A stretch of DNA of 64,000 nucleotides from Soonwooa sp032078105 (GTDB lineage: Bacteria; Bacteroidota; Bacteroidia; Flavobacteriales; Weeksellaceae). The stretch covers positions 1 through 64,000 of the forward strand of contig JBJZOS010000011.1 in NCBI GenBank assembly GCA_046269235.1, in the 5' to 3' direction. Below are positions 44,881-53,302 of the stretch, piece by piece (positions within the stretch are counted from its first letter, which is position 1; each line of letters starts with the position of its first letter). Under the pieces are notes generated by a model, which worked only from the letters and a program-made list of their open reading frames with translations, did not search any database and was not told where the DNA came from. The translations under genes were made by a program, and so were the position numbers.

Positions 44881-44899
44881 TATTTACAAATATCTAGGG

Positions 44900-44907
44900 C
44901 AAAAATA
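44900..44907 (-). promoter_or_regulatory. -7 element of the ABC ATPase gene
   Basis: The minus strand reads TATTTTTG, 19 bases before the ATG at 44880. Confidence 0.5.
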
Positions 44908-44969
44908 CTAAATCTTAAACATTAAATCATTTCTCTTTTAAAACAATTTTCAAAGCCTAAAATTTTTCG

Positions 44970-44977
44970 TAAATTTG
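44970..44977 (+). promoter_or_regulatory. -7 element of ruvX-def, likely leaderless
   Basis: TAAATTTG ends 7 bases before the ruvX ATG at 44985, so the transcript may start at or next to the start codon. Confidence 0.6.
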
Positions 44978-44984
44978 CAAACCT

Positions 44985-45395
44985 ATGGGACAAATCCTCG
45001 CCATTGACTACGGAAAAGTAAGAACAGGACTCGCCACAACCGATGATGCCAAAATTATCGCAAGTGCACTAACGACCGTCGAAACGCCAAAGTTGATCGA
45101 TTTCCTAAAGGACTATTTCAGTAAGAATACTGTAGAAGCGGTTGTTATTGGCTTACCAACCGACCTCAAAGGACAACTTTCTGAAATAGAAACGGACATT
45201 CAGCAGTTTTTAAAAGTTTTTGAAACTGAATTTCCTGATAAAAGAGTACATCGTTTGGATGAGCGTTTTACTTCCAAAATGGCTTCATTTTTTATAAGTC
45301 AAAGTGGAAAAAATAAAAAACAAAGACAAGAAAAAGGTCTTATTGACCGTGTAAGTGCAACCATAATTTTGCAAAATTTTTTAGATCAACCATGA
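44985..45395 (+). CDS. ruvX: Holliday junction resolvase-like protein RuvX (YqgF)
   Basis: RNase H-fold nuclease of the YqgF family, linked to Holliday junction resolution and rRNA maturation. In 136 residues: AIDYGKVRTGLA with the first catalytic Asp (Asp7), VVIGLPTDLKG, VHRLDERFTSKMA with a second acidic residue, and the end motif DRVSATIILQNFL with the last Asp. The stop overlaps the def start by four bases (ATGA at 45392-45395), so both are translated from one mRNA. Confidence 0.92.
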   Translation: MGQILAIDYGKVRTGLATTDDAKIIASALTTVETPKLIDFLKDYFSKNTVEAVVIGLPTDLKGQLSEIETDIQQFLKVFETEFPDKRVHRLDERFTSKMASFFISQSGKNKKQRQEKGLIDRVSATIILQNFLDQP

Positions 45396-45964
45396 TTTTA
45401 CCAATACGCGCCTTTGGCGATTCAATATTAAGAAAAGTAGCTCACGATATCGACAAAGATTATCCTGAGTTACAGACTTTGATAGACAACATGTTCGAAA
45501 CCATGAATGGTGCTAACGGCATTGGCCTTGCTGCGCCACAAATTGGCTTAGACATTAGACTTTTTATCGTGGACCTTACGCCACTTGCAGATGACGAAGA
45601 TTACAAAGATATTGCGGAAGAACTGAAGACTTTCAAAAAAGTTTTTATCAACGCAAAAATCCTTGAAGAAAGCGGTGAAGAATGGAAATTCAACGAAGGT
45701 TGTCTTTCGATTCCAGAAGTTAGAGAAGATGTAAAACGGAAAGAAACTATCAAAATTGAATATTTTGATGAAAATTTTGTGAAACATATCGATACTTTTT
45801 CGGATATTCGTGCGCGCGTAATTCAACATGAGTATGACCACATCGATGGTATACTTTTCACGGATCACCTAAGCGCACTAAAAAAGAAATTGGTAAAAGG
45901 AAAACTACAAAAAATCGCTAACGGCGATGTAGGCGTTAACTACAAAATGCGCTTTCCGAAATAA
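45392..45964 (+). CDS. def: peptide deformylase
   Basis: Metalloenzyme that removes the formyl group from the initiator methionine. The three family motifs are complete in 190 residues: GIGLAAPQIGL, EGCLSIPEVRED (metal-binding Cys), and IQHEYDHIDGILF with both metal-binding His and the catalytic Glu. There is an insert around residues 65-85 (DDEDYKDIAEELKTF), common in Bacteroidota. Translationally coupled to ruvX and followed by the DUF5606 gene after 48 bases. Confidence 0.96.
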   Translation: MILPIRAFGDSILRKVAHDIDKDYPELQTLIDNMFETMNGANGIGLAAPQIGLDIRLFIVDLTPLADDEDYKDIAEELKTFKKVFINAKILEESGEEWKFNEGCLSIPEVREDVKRKETIKIEYFDENFVKHIDTFSDIRARVIQHEYDHIDGILFTDHLSALKKKLVKGKLQKIANGDVGVNYKMRFPK

Positions 45965-46012
45965 CTTAAGATAAATAAGAAAAAAAATAAACAACGACTA
46001 AACATTGAAACA

Positions 46013-46546
46013 ATGCAGTTAGAAAAAATAATTTCAATCTCAGGAAAACCAGGACTTTTCAAATTAGTTTCTCAATTAAGAAACGGATTTATTGTTGAAG
46101 ATATCACAACTAAAAAGAAAGTTAGCATCTCAAACTCTAGCCAAGTTAGCTTGTTAGACAACATCGCGATGTTCACTTTTGACAAAGAAGTTCCGTTATT
46201 TGAAGTATTTGAAAATATTGCTAAAAAATACGATTTCAAACAAACCATTAACCACAAGTCAAAAAGTGACGAGCTTAAGACTTTTATGGAAGAATCGCTT
46301 CCTAACTACGATACAGAAAGAGTATACGAGTCTGATATCAAAAAATTAGCGCAATGGTATAACCTTTTGCAAAAAGCTGGTTATATTACACCTGAAAGCT
46401 TTGTAAAAGCGGAGGAAGTTGTAGAAGAAGCGCCAGCAGCTGAGGAAAAACCAGCTAAAAAAACGACTAAAAAAACAGCTGAGAATACTGAAGAAAAGCC
46501 AGCTAAAAAACCTGCCGCTAAAAAGACTACTAAAAAAGAAAATTAA
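46013..46546 (+). CDS. DUF5606 domain protein with Lys/Ala-rich tail
   Basis: Product of 177 residues. The first 130 residues belong to a conserved Bacteroidota family (start MQLEKIISISGKPGLFKLVS, then YDTERVYESDIKKLAQWYN) that I associate with DUF5606; function unknown. From about residue 135 it becomes low-complexity with repeats of EEKPAKKTTKKTA, a basic tail like those of nucleic-acid-associated proteins. It follows ruvX-def on the same strand by 48 bases and may be in the same transcript. Strong terminator behind. Confidence 0.75.
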   Translation: MQLEKIISISGKPGLFKLVSQLRNGFIVEDITTKKKVSISNSSQVSLLDNIAMFTFDKEVPLFEVFENIAKKYDFKQTINHKSKSDELKTFMEESLPNYDTERVYESDIKKLAQWYNLLQKAGYITPESFVKAEEVVEEAPAAEEKPAKKTTKKTAENTEEKPAKKPAAKKTTKKEN

Positions 46547-46624
46547 TTATAACTCGTCAATTCGTCTGAAATTCGTTGAGAGTTTTACGTAGAGAATTGT
46601 CTCAATTTTAATTAAAACCAATAA

Positions 46625-46659
46625 AAACTCCATCAAAAAGATTATTTTTGATGGAGTTT
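46625..46659 (+). terminator. terminator of the ruvX-def-DUF5606 unit
   Basis: AAACTCCATCAAAAA pairs with TTTTTGATGGAGTTT, a 15-bp stem around loop GATTA, then a T-run. Confidence 0.9.
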
Positions 46660-46676
46660 CTTTTTTATATTAGATT

Positions 46677-47405
46677 ATGAGAATTGTATCCTTGGTACCG
46701 TCGTTGACAGAGATTTTGTTTGATTTTGGATTAACTTCTAAAGAAGTTGTTGGCAGAACCAAATTCTGTATTCATCCGAAAAACAAAGTCCAAGATATCG
46801 CGATAATCGGCGGAACTAAAAATATTAACATTGAAAAAATAAAATCTCTAAATCCCGACATCATCCTGGCCAACAAAGAGGAAAATGTTAAAGAGCAAGT
46901 CGAAGAATTGATGCAAACACACAAAGTTATTATCACACACGTCGAGACTTTGGAAGACAATTATTACTTGCTAAAAAACCTCGGAAACTTACTTAACAAA
47001 AAAGAAGTTGCGCAACAATTCAATCTAAAAATTCAGGAGCAATTTAATTTTGAAAAATCAAAACCCCAACTAAAAGTCGCTTATCTTATTTGGAAAGAAC
47101 CTTACATGAGTATTGGTCGCGACACTTTTATACATCATATTTTACAAGAATTGGGTTTCGAAAACTACTTCGCCCATCAAAAACGTTATCCAAGTTTTGG
47201 GCTAAACGATTTGGCTAATGCGGATGTTATTTTTCTGTCTTCAGAACCTTATCCTTTTAAAGAAAAACACGTCGAAGAACTTCAGAATATCTATCCCAAC
47301 AAAATTATTAAAATCGTAGACGGCGAAGCTTTTTCTTGGTACGGCACACGAATTGCGCACATCGGCAATTATTACCAAGATCTAATAAAAAGTCTTCAAC
47401 TATAG
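46677..47405 (+). CDS. BtuF-like metal-chelate binding protein without signal peptide
   Basis: Helical-backbone periplasmic-binding-type domain (Peripla_BP_2) of 242 residues. It starts MRIVSLVPSLTEILFDFGL and continues VGRTKFCIHPK, IGGTKNINIEKIKSLNPDII, and WYGTRIAHIGNYY near the end, like cobalamin- or siderophore-binding proteins. Such proteins normally carry a signal peptide or lipobox; here the domain begins at residue 1 and no upstream in-frame start exists before the terminator 17 bases away. A cytoplasmic role or leaderless N-terminus is therefore likely. No transporter genes are adjacent. Confidence 0.8.
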   Translation: MRIVSLVPSLTEILFDFGLTSKEVVGRTKFCIHPKNKVQDIAIIGGTKNINIEKIKSLNPDIILANKEENVKEQVEELMQTHKVIITHVETLEDNYYLLKNLGNLLNKKEVAQQFNLKIQEQFNFEKSKPQLKVAYLIWKEPYMSIGRDTFIHHILQELGFENYFAHQKRYPSFGLNDLANADVIFLSSEPYPFKEKHVEELQNIYPNKIIKIVDGEAFSWYGTRIAHIGNYYQDLIKSLQL

Positions 47406-47410
47406 TTGTG

Positions 47411-47866
47411 TTATAACAATTTTCCAACTTCTTGACAAATCCATTGCAAAAGCTCTTCATCAGCTTTTGTGAAAGGATCAATATGGTGGCTGTCGATATC
47501 GATTTGACCAATGTTTTTTCCATCTTTAAAGATCGGAACAACGATTTCGGATTTTGTATCAATCGAACATGACAGATAATTATCTTGCGCATGCACATCT
47601 GGCACCACGAAAGTCTCTCCCGAGACGGCGACTTGCCCACAAATACCTTTCCCAAACGGAATCACCGTATGATCAGTTTCTGCACCAACATAAGGTCCTA
47701 AAATCAACTCTTCTTTATCTCCATTTCTAAAATAGAAACCCGTCCAATTGTAATAGTCAATCTCTTGGTCAAGAAGTTGGCAGATTTTCAATAATTTAGA
47801 ATTAACATCGGTATCTGGCGCATCTAGAATTAGGCTTGCACGTTTTTTTAATTCGTTCATTTTCAA
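47411..47866 (-). CDS. msrC: free methionine-(R)-sulfoxide reductase (GAF domain)
   Basis: GAF-fold enzyme that reduces free L-methionine-(R)-sulfoxide. The 151 residues form the domain alone. Diagnostic parts are WTGFYF (41-46), LGPYVGAETDHTVIPFGKGI (57-76), the conserved Cys in GICGQVA (Cys76) and the catalytic-type Cys in DNYLSCSIDTKSEIVVPI (Cys100), 24 residues apart as in the E. coli enzyme. An alternative start is Met3. It lies 5 bases behind the next upstream gene, suggesting one transcript. Confidence 0.88.
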   Translation of the reverse strand: MKMNELKKRASLILDAPDTDVNSKLLKICQLLDQEIDYYNWTGFYFRNGDKEELILGPYVGAETDHTVIPFGKGICGQVAVSGETFVVPDVHAQDNYLSCSIDTKSEIVVPIFKDGKNIGQIDIDSHHIDPFTKADEELLQWICQEVGKLL

Positions 47867-47871
47867 TAATA

Positions 47872-49299
47872 TTAATCGATAAGACTTACCTCTTTGTAAC
47901 CAAACATCCCACGATCTTTAATAATTTCGGCAACACCTTTCGGCAACTGCTCTTCCCAACCGCATTCGTGGCAATTGATTTTTTTGAGAACGTCTCTCGA
48001 ATAGATTTCTAAAAACTGAGGATTGTAATCTTTGATGTCAACAATTCTCTTATTTAGTTTAAAATATTTGTAAAGTTCTTTTAGATTTGACTGGACTTTC
48101 AAGTTCTCGGAAGTTAGCAAATCGCCTGTTGTAGCATCTTTGTACGGATAAAGATACACGCGCATATCTTTTTTGAAAAACTTACCAAAAGCCTCCAAAA
48201 TTCCGCCTGATAGATTTTTGTAATACTCCTCATCAAAAACATCCAAAAGGTTGTTAACGCCCATCGCAACACCAATATTCTGATTGGTATAAGCTGAAAA
48301 ATACTCCACCATTCTGTAATATTCTGAGAAGTTAGATATCATAATCGTATAACCTAACTTAGCCAAAACATCCACTCTATCTAGGAAATCTCTTTCGTCG
48401 ATATCGCCGTGTGCACGTAGATTTGCAATGGTAATTTCGAAAAGAACTTGTGTATCTTCATTAGTACAGCCCACGTCTTTCAAGAACATATCGAGTCCAT
48501 TGACAAACATATCGATGTTGACTTTTGTAACTGGTCTAAAGCTCCCTCTAACTGCGAAGATATTTTTCTTATAAAGAATATCTGCTGGCAGCATATTATT
48601 ACCTTCAGAATTAAAAATAACCGCATCGGTCATGCCTTTTTTCACCAATTGCAAACTCATCAATCGATTATCAACATATTCAAAACATGGACCATTAAAG
48701 TCAATCATATCGATTTCCACACGGTCTGTCGACAATTCATCATAAAGGGAATCGATTAATCTTCTTGGGTTATCTGCATAATAAAACGCACCGTATATCA
48801 AGTTAACGCCCAAAGCACCCAAAGTCTCTTGTTGCAAAGTTGCGTCATTGTCATTGAATTTGACATGTATAACAATCTCGTTATAATCTTCATTTTCTGA
48901 CAATTGATAACGGATCCCCACCCAACCATGACCTTTCATGGTTTTATCAAAATTGATGGTTGTCACAGTATTAGCATAGGAAAAGAATTTTTTCCCTGGA
49001 TTATTGTCTCGAGAAATACGTTCTTCCACCAAGCCAACTTCATAGCGAAGCATCTTGCGAAGACGATTTTGAGTTACGTAGCGGTTTTTAGTTTCTTTTC
49101 CATATATAGCGTCACTAAAGTCTTTATCGTAAGCCGACATGGCTTTAGCGATTGTTTGTGATGCCGCCCCAGCACGGAAAAAATATCTTACTGTCTCTTG
49201 TCCCGCTCCAATTTCCGCAAAAGTTCCGTAAATTGAACTGTCTAAATTAATTGCTAAAGCTTTTTGTTTTGGTGTTAATTTTTGATGAATAACAGACAT
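47872..49299 (-). CDS. conserved Bacteroidota protein of unknown function
   Basis: Product of 475 residues. The start KLTPKQKALAINLDSSIYGT and FAEIGAGQETVRYFFRAGAA belong to a family conserved in Bacteroidota that is often labelled nicotinate-nucleotide adenylyltransferase or similar in databases. I see no HxGH nucleotidyltransferase motif to support that name. No signal peptide or membrane segments. A CHECGWE segment near residue 450 holds a Cys-x-x-Cys-like pair. It is translated just before msrC, so a role in stress or metabolite repair is possible but unproven. Confidence 0.6.
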   Translation of the reverse strand: MSVIHQKLTPKQKALAINLDSSIYGTFAEIGAGQETVRYFFRAGAASQTIAKAMSAYDKDFSDAIYGKETKNRYVTQNRLRKMLRYEVGLVEERISRDNNPGKKFFSYANTVTTINFDKTMKGHGWVGIRYQLSENEDYNEIVIHVKFNDNDATLQQETLGALGVNLIYGAFYYADNPRRLIDSLYDELSTDRVEIDMIDFNGPCFEYVDNRLMSLQLVKKGMTDAVIFNSEGNNMLPADILYKKNIFAVRGSFRPVTKVNIDMFVNGLDMFLKDVGCTNEDTQVLFEITIANLRAHGDIDERDFLDRVDVLAKLGYTIMISNFSEYYRMVEYFSAYTNQNIGVAMGVNNLLDVFDEEYYKNLSGGILEAFGKFFKKDMRVYLYPYKDATTGDLLTSENLKVQSNLKELYKYFKLNKRIVDIKDYNPQFLEIYSRDVLKKINCHECGWEEQLPKGVAEIIKDRGMFGYKEVSLID

Positions 49300-49344
49300 G
49301 TAGAATTTTTTGTAAATTTACCAAAATAAATCCAAATCTAACGA

Positions 49345-50109
49345 ATGCGGCTTAAATTTTTAGGCACCGGAACTTCCCAAGGAATCCCTATTATAGGCAG
49401 TCACCATCCTGTCTGTTTATCAACAAATCCCAAGGATAAACGCCTTCGCGCGTCAGTTATTATCACACTTGATAATGACAAAAAAATCCTTATTGATTGT
49501 GGTCCAGATTTTCGACAACAAATGCTCGCAAATCACGAAGAACAAGTAGATGCCGTACTTATTACGCATGAACATAATGATCATGTAATCGGGTTGGATG
49601 ATCTACGCCCTCTCATTTTTAAAAATAAAATGGAAATGCCACTCTACTGTCTTGAGCGCGTTGGTAAAGAGATTAAATTCCGTTTTCCGTATGCCTTTGC
49701 TGAAGAAAAGTATCCTGGTTCGCCATCGTTCATCATAGAAAGAGCAACAGAGCATTTCGAAGTCTTTGGAGAAGACATTACAAGTATTGATGTAATGCAT
49801 TCTGCATTGCCAATTTTGGGCTACAAACTTAGAAATATGGCTTATGTAACAGATGCTAATCACATTTCTGATATCGAAAAAGAAAAACTCAAAAATCTTG
49901 ATTTTTTCATTATTAACTGTCTTCGTAAGGAACAGCCGCATCATTCGCACTTTATACTTCCTGAAGTTTTAGAATTAGTGAAAGAATTAAAACCCAAAAT
50001 GACCTATTTGACACATATTTCTCATCTTTTAGGTTTTCATGATGATTTGGTAGCCGAACTTCCATCACATATTCAGCCAGCTTATGATGGTTTGGAAATA
50101 GAATTTTAA
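49345..50109 (+). CDS. MBL-fold metallo-hydrolase (PhnP-like phosphodiesterase)
   Basis: Metallo-beta-lactamase-fold hydrolase of 254 residues. Start MRLKFLGTGTSQGIPIIG, with CGPDFRQQ, then the metal-binding motif THEHNDHVIGLDD (about 75-87), VMHSALPILGYKL, VTDANHI and a final THISHLLGFHDD. The arrangement and the GTGTSQGIP beginning match the subgroup with PhnP (phosphoribosyl cyclic phosphodiesterase). There are no phosphonate genes nearby, so the substrate remains open. Divergent from the unknown gene at 47872-49299. Confidence 0.85.
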   Translation: MRLKFLGTGTSQGIPIIGSHHPVCLSTNPKDKRLRASVIITLDNDKKILIDCGPDFRQQMLANHEEQVDAVLITHEHNDHVIGLDDLRPLIFKNKMEMPLYCLERVGKEIKFRFPYAFAEEKYPGSPSFIIERATEHFEVFGEDITSIDVMHSALPILGYKLRNMAYVTDANHISDIEKEKLKNLDFFIINCLRKEQPHHSHFILPEVLELVKELKPKMTYLTHISHLLGFHDDLVAELPSHIQPAYDGLEIEF

Positions 50110-50191
50110 ATTTTTGAAATTGATTTTCAAACAAATAGAATTTCATAATTAAAAAAACAAGGAAAACATTTTTACTAAAACGAAATATTTG

Positions 50192-50199
50192 TATATTTG
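50192..50199 (+). promoter_or_regulatory. -7 element of tRNA-Leu
   Basis: TATATTTG matches TAnnTTTG, 16 bases before the first base of the tRNA. Confidence 0.6.
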
Positions 50200-50215
50200 C
50201 ACACCTCAATACAAC

Positions 50216-50295
50216 GCTCGGATGGCGGAATTGGTAGACGCGCACGACTCAAACTCGTGTTCCTAGGAGTGTGGGTTCGATTCCCACTCCGAGTA
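50216..50295 (+). tRNA. tRNA-Leu (CAA)
   Basis: Class II tRNA: acceptor GCTCGGA pairs with TCCGAGT (first pair G-T), anticodon stem CACGA/TCGTG with loop CTCAAAC (anticodon CAA), variable arm TTCCTAGGAGT, T arm GGGTTCGATTCCCA, discriminator A. A terminator follows directly. Confidence 0.95.
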
Positions 50296-50297
50296 CT

Positions 50298-50326
50298 AAA
50301 AGCAAGCATTTTTAATGTTTGCTTTT
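50298..50326 (+). terminator. terminator of tRNA-Leu
   Basis: AAAAGCAAGCATT, loop TTT, AATGTTTGCTTTT with one G-T pair, then a T-run. Confidence 0.85.
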
Positions 50327-50359
50327 TTTGTTTTTACACCTAAAACGCTTTTACAAGTT

Positions 50360-52090
50360 CTAGGTGTAAGAATTTAATTTAAACCAAAAACGACTACCCG
50401 CACCTATTTCGCTTTCTACGAAGATTGTTCCACCTTGGGCTTCAACAAATTGTTTGCTGATGGTAAGTCCGAGACCTGTTCCCTCTTTTCGAGTTCCTGG
50501 AATTCGGAAATATCGATCGAATATTTTTTCTTGATATTCCTTTTCGATGCCGCGACCTTGATCTTTAACAGCAAACACAATTTTTTCACTTTCAGGATAC
50601 ACCTCAACGGTGACTTTCGAATTTTCATGCGAGTAACGTATTGCATTTGACAAAAGATTATTAAGCACCCAGGAGGTTTTTTCGCTGTCCGCCGCAACAA
50701 AGTCCGCATCATTAGAAAGCTTAACTTGGATATCGATTTGCTTTTGTTCGGCCGCAGCTTTATTTGCCATTATCGCATAATCAACAATTTCTGCAACGCT
50801 GGATTTTTTGATATTCAGTTGCATTACACCACTTTCGACCTGTGTAATGTTAAGCAACTCTGATGTAATTTTTAACAAACGCTGTGTATCTTCTTTGATG
50901 CCGTCAACAAGATTTTTTTGTTCAGCATTTAATTCGCCAATTCTATTATTTTCTAAAAGTTGCAATCCCATTTTAATGGAAGAAATTGGTGTTTTGAACT
51001 CATGCGAAACGGTCCCCATAAAGTTGGTTTTAGCAAGATCTAACTCTTTGAAAGGCGTAATATTTTTTAACATTATTACTTGTCCAATAAACTGTGAATC
51101 GCTCTCCCCAGTTGGTATAATGTTGATGTCGATAACTTCTTTTTCAAAATAGCTTTCTTTAGCATCTGCATAGATTTTCATCGGCTCTTCGTTAGGATTA
51201 ATCGGTGTACCAGCAATAATCTCTTTAATCATTTCACGAATTAAATCGTTATTAATAGCGACATCCTGAATTTGTTTTCCGACAAGTTGTTCTCTTTTTA
51301 AACCCGAAATTTTTAAGGCTTCATCATTTACAAAAAGGACGATTTTATGCTCATCAATTCCGATGACAGGATCGTGCATATTGTCGATAAGCGTCTCTAT
51401 ACGACGTTTTCCTTTGATGATACGATCGAGTTTACTTTCAGAGTAAGCCTGAATTTTTTCCGCCATAATGTTAAAAGATCGCGCTAACTCTCCAAATTCG
51501 CTATGGCTCTCAAAATGGACACGTTCTTTATAATTTTGATTTGCAATTTGCTTAATACTGTTCGACAATTCTTGGATTGGATTTGCAATATTAGCTGGTA
51601 AATTAATTAATAAGATAAATGCTAAAAGAAAACACAAAGTCCCAACCACCGACACGACTGTAATGGCATTGTGCGCCGTGGTGTCTGCTATGCTACTTTT
51701 ATGTTCGATAGCCTCCATGTTAAGCCGCATTAGTTCTGCAATATCTTTCCTTATTGAGGAAATAATCTGCTGATTTTCTGGTTCTTTTTTTAATAATTGA
51801 AAATGCTTAGCAACATTTTCTGTAGCTTCTTTTTCGCCAAGTTCTGTTACATTTTTTTGTTGTTTCTGGAGGTGTTTTTGAAAGGTCGAAAATGCCATTG
51901 GATCGGACTTAACATCTTCCAAAGTCAGCAACATATTACGAGAATACAACAAGGTATTGTAATTGGCCATCAATATATTATTGGTGTCGCGTTTTAACTG
52001 ATTGATGTACCATCCACTAACGACAGAAAGTACAATAATCATCAAAAAAAGGAAACCTACACCAAAGGTTAATTTTGTTTTTATTTTCAT
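50360..52090 (-). CDS. sensor histidine kinase of the Kdp cluster (HAMP-PAS-HisKA)
   Basis: Membrane sensor kinase of 576 residues. First membrane helix about 8-28, a helical extracytoplasmic part to about 140, second helix about 143-167, HAMP about 168-220 (NPIQELSNSIKQIANQNYKE), PAS about 230-340 (LIDNMHDPVIGIDEHKIVLF), HisKA with phospho-His in GTVSHEFKTPISSIKMG near residue 365, and ATPase boxes NNLLSNAIRYSHE, KDQGRGI and GTGLGLTISKQ. It is the last gene of the kdp cluster, 24 bases behind the KdpD sensor protein. Together the two appear to replace one-piece KdpD, with the sigma-54 regulator at 59562 as the partner. The pairing is inferred from position. Confidence 0.88.
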   Translation of the reverse strand: MKIKTKLTFGVGFLFLMIIVLSVVSGWYINQLKRDTNNILMANYNTLLYSRNMLLTLEDVKSDPMAFSTFQKHLQKQQKNVTELGEKEATENVAKHFQLLKKEPENQQIISSIRKDIAELMRLNMEAIEHKSSIADTTAHNAITVVSVVGTLCFLLAFILLINLPANIANPIQELSNSIKQIANQNYKERVHFESHSEFGELARSFNIMAEKIQAYSESKLDRIIKGKRRIETLIDNMHDPVIGIDEHKIVLFVNDEALKISGLKREQLVGKQIQDVAINNDLIREMIKEIIAGTPINPNEEPMKIYADAKESYFEKEVIDINIIPTGESDSQFIGQVIMLKNITPFKELDLAKTNFMGTVSHEFKTPISSIKMGLQLLENNRIGELNAEQKNLVDGIKEDTQRLLKITSELLNITQVESGVMQLNIKKSSVAEIVDYAIMANKAAAEQKQIDIQVKLSNDADFVAADSEKTSWVLNNLLSNAIRYSHENSKVTVEVYPESEKIVFAVKDQGRGIEKEYQEKIFDRYFRIPGTRKEGTGLGLTISKQFVEAQGGTIFVESEIGAGSRFWFKLNSYT

Positions 52091-52114
52091 CTCAAATTGC
52101 GTGTCTGTGGTATA

Positions 52115-53239
52115 TTAGCTAAGAATTACCAAGTCTATTTTTTCTTTTTCTAAACGGTTAAGAAGGCTATTAAAAGTATCGGTTGCCAACACGATTTTCC
52201 AAAGTTTAAGCCTTGGTTTCCCGATGCATACAGTTGTAATCTTGCGCTGGTCACACTGTTCGATAATACTTTTGGTTACATTAGAAGCCTCCACTTTTAT
52301 AATTTCGGCGCCCAATTCTGTCGCTAATTTAAAATTATTAATTAAATGTCGTTGCTTATCCAAAGCTATTTTATCAGCACTTTCTTTCGGAATTTGTACA
52401 TACAATACAAACCATTTGCTGTTATAATAATTTGCTAAACGAGCTGTTTTTCTGATAACATTTTTCGCGGTTTTTTCGTTGGAACTTATACAAGCCAAAA
52501 ATTTTTCTTTCTTAGTATTTTTTGGTAATACAACTTCTGTTTCAACTTTTCGTTGTACTTGCGATGCGACTTCTTTCAGCGCCAATTCGCGAAGTTGCAG
52601 AATATGTTCGGATTTAAAAAAGTTAGTTAACGCAGACTGAATTTTGGTTTGATCATAAATCTTGCCCTGAGTCAATCGACTAATCAACTCTTCGGCAGTT
52701 AAATCGATATTAACAACCTCATCAGCCTGCGCTAAAACACTATCAGGAATTCTTTCTTTAACCTCTACACCTGTAATCTGCCGAACTTCTTCATTAAGAC
52801 TTTCGATATGTTGAATATTAACCGCGCTTATCACGTTAATACCAGCATCCAAAATATCCATCACATCTTGCCAGCGTTTTTCGTTTTTGCTACCTTCGAT
52901 ATTGGTATGCGCCAACTCATCAACAATAACCACTTCGGGATGCATATTGATTACCGTTGCAACATCCAACTCTTCCAACTCTTTGCCTTTATAGAATAAT
53001 TTGCGACGTGCAATCATCGGAAGACCTTCGAGTAATGCATGGGTTTCTTTACGATTATGAGTCTCGATGTACGCAATTTTGACATCAATGTTGTTAGTTA
53101 AAAGACTATGCGCCTCTTGAAGCATACGGTAGGTTTTTCCAACGCCAGCACTCATCCCGATGTAGATTTTGAATTTTCCACGGCGAGATTTTTTAATGAG
53201 ATCTAGAAATTCTTCTGCAGATTTGCGTGTTTCCTCCAT
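52115..53239 (-). CDS. kdpD: stand-alone KdpD sensor protein (KdpD + USP domains, no kinase)
   Basis: Cytoplasmic product of 374 residues matching only the N-terminal part of classical KdpD. Residues about 18-230 are the KdpD domain with Walker A GMSAGVGKTYRM and Walker B-like VVIVDELAHTN, then QHIESLNEEVRQITGVEVKE. Residues about 245-374 are a universal-stress-protein (USP) domain (FLACISSNEKTAKNVIRKTA to the end). The four membrane helices, GAF and kinase domains of E. coli KdpD (894 residues) are absent; the next gene supplies a kinase. There is no frameshift or leftover sequence, so this is a genuine split rather than a truncation. Confidence 0.9.
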   Translation of the reverse strand: MEETRKSAEEFLDLIKKSRRGKFKIYIGMSAGVGKTYRMLQEAHSLLTNNIDVKIAYIETHNRKETHALLEGLPMIARRKLFYKGKELEELDVATVINMHPEVVIVDELAHTNIEGSKNEKRWQDVMDILDAGINVISAVNIQHIESLNEEVRQITGVEVKERIPDSVLAQADEVVNIDLTAEELISRLTQGKIYDQTKIQSALTNFFKSEHILQLRELALKEVASQVQRKVETEVVLPKNTKKEKFLACISSNEKTAKNVIRKTARLANYYNSKWFVLYVQIPKESADKIALDKQRHLINNFKLATELGAEIIKVEASNVTKSIIEQCDQRKITTVCIGKPRLKLWKIVLATDTFNSLLNRLEKEKIDLVILS

Positions 53240-53302
53240 GTTATGTTTAATTCTAATCGAATAGTATAAGTTACTTAAAATTAAATAAAACGATTATTTC
53301 CA

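Noticed and set aside
46442..46540. Repeat array in the Lys/Ala-rich end of the DUF5606 gene
   Set aside because: The repetition is the coding of a low-complexity EKPAKKTTKK-type tail, not a CRISPR or independent DNA repeat.
52115..53239. KdpD as a truncated pseudogene
   Set aside because: The frame is clean, ends after a full USP domain, and an intact separate kinase gene follows. No leftover membrane or kinase sequence of KdpD is present between them.
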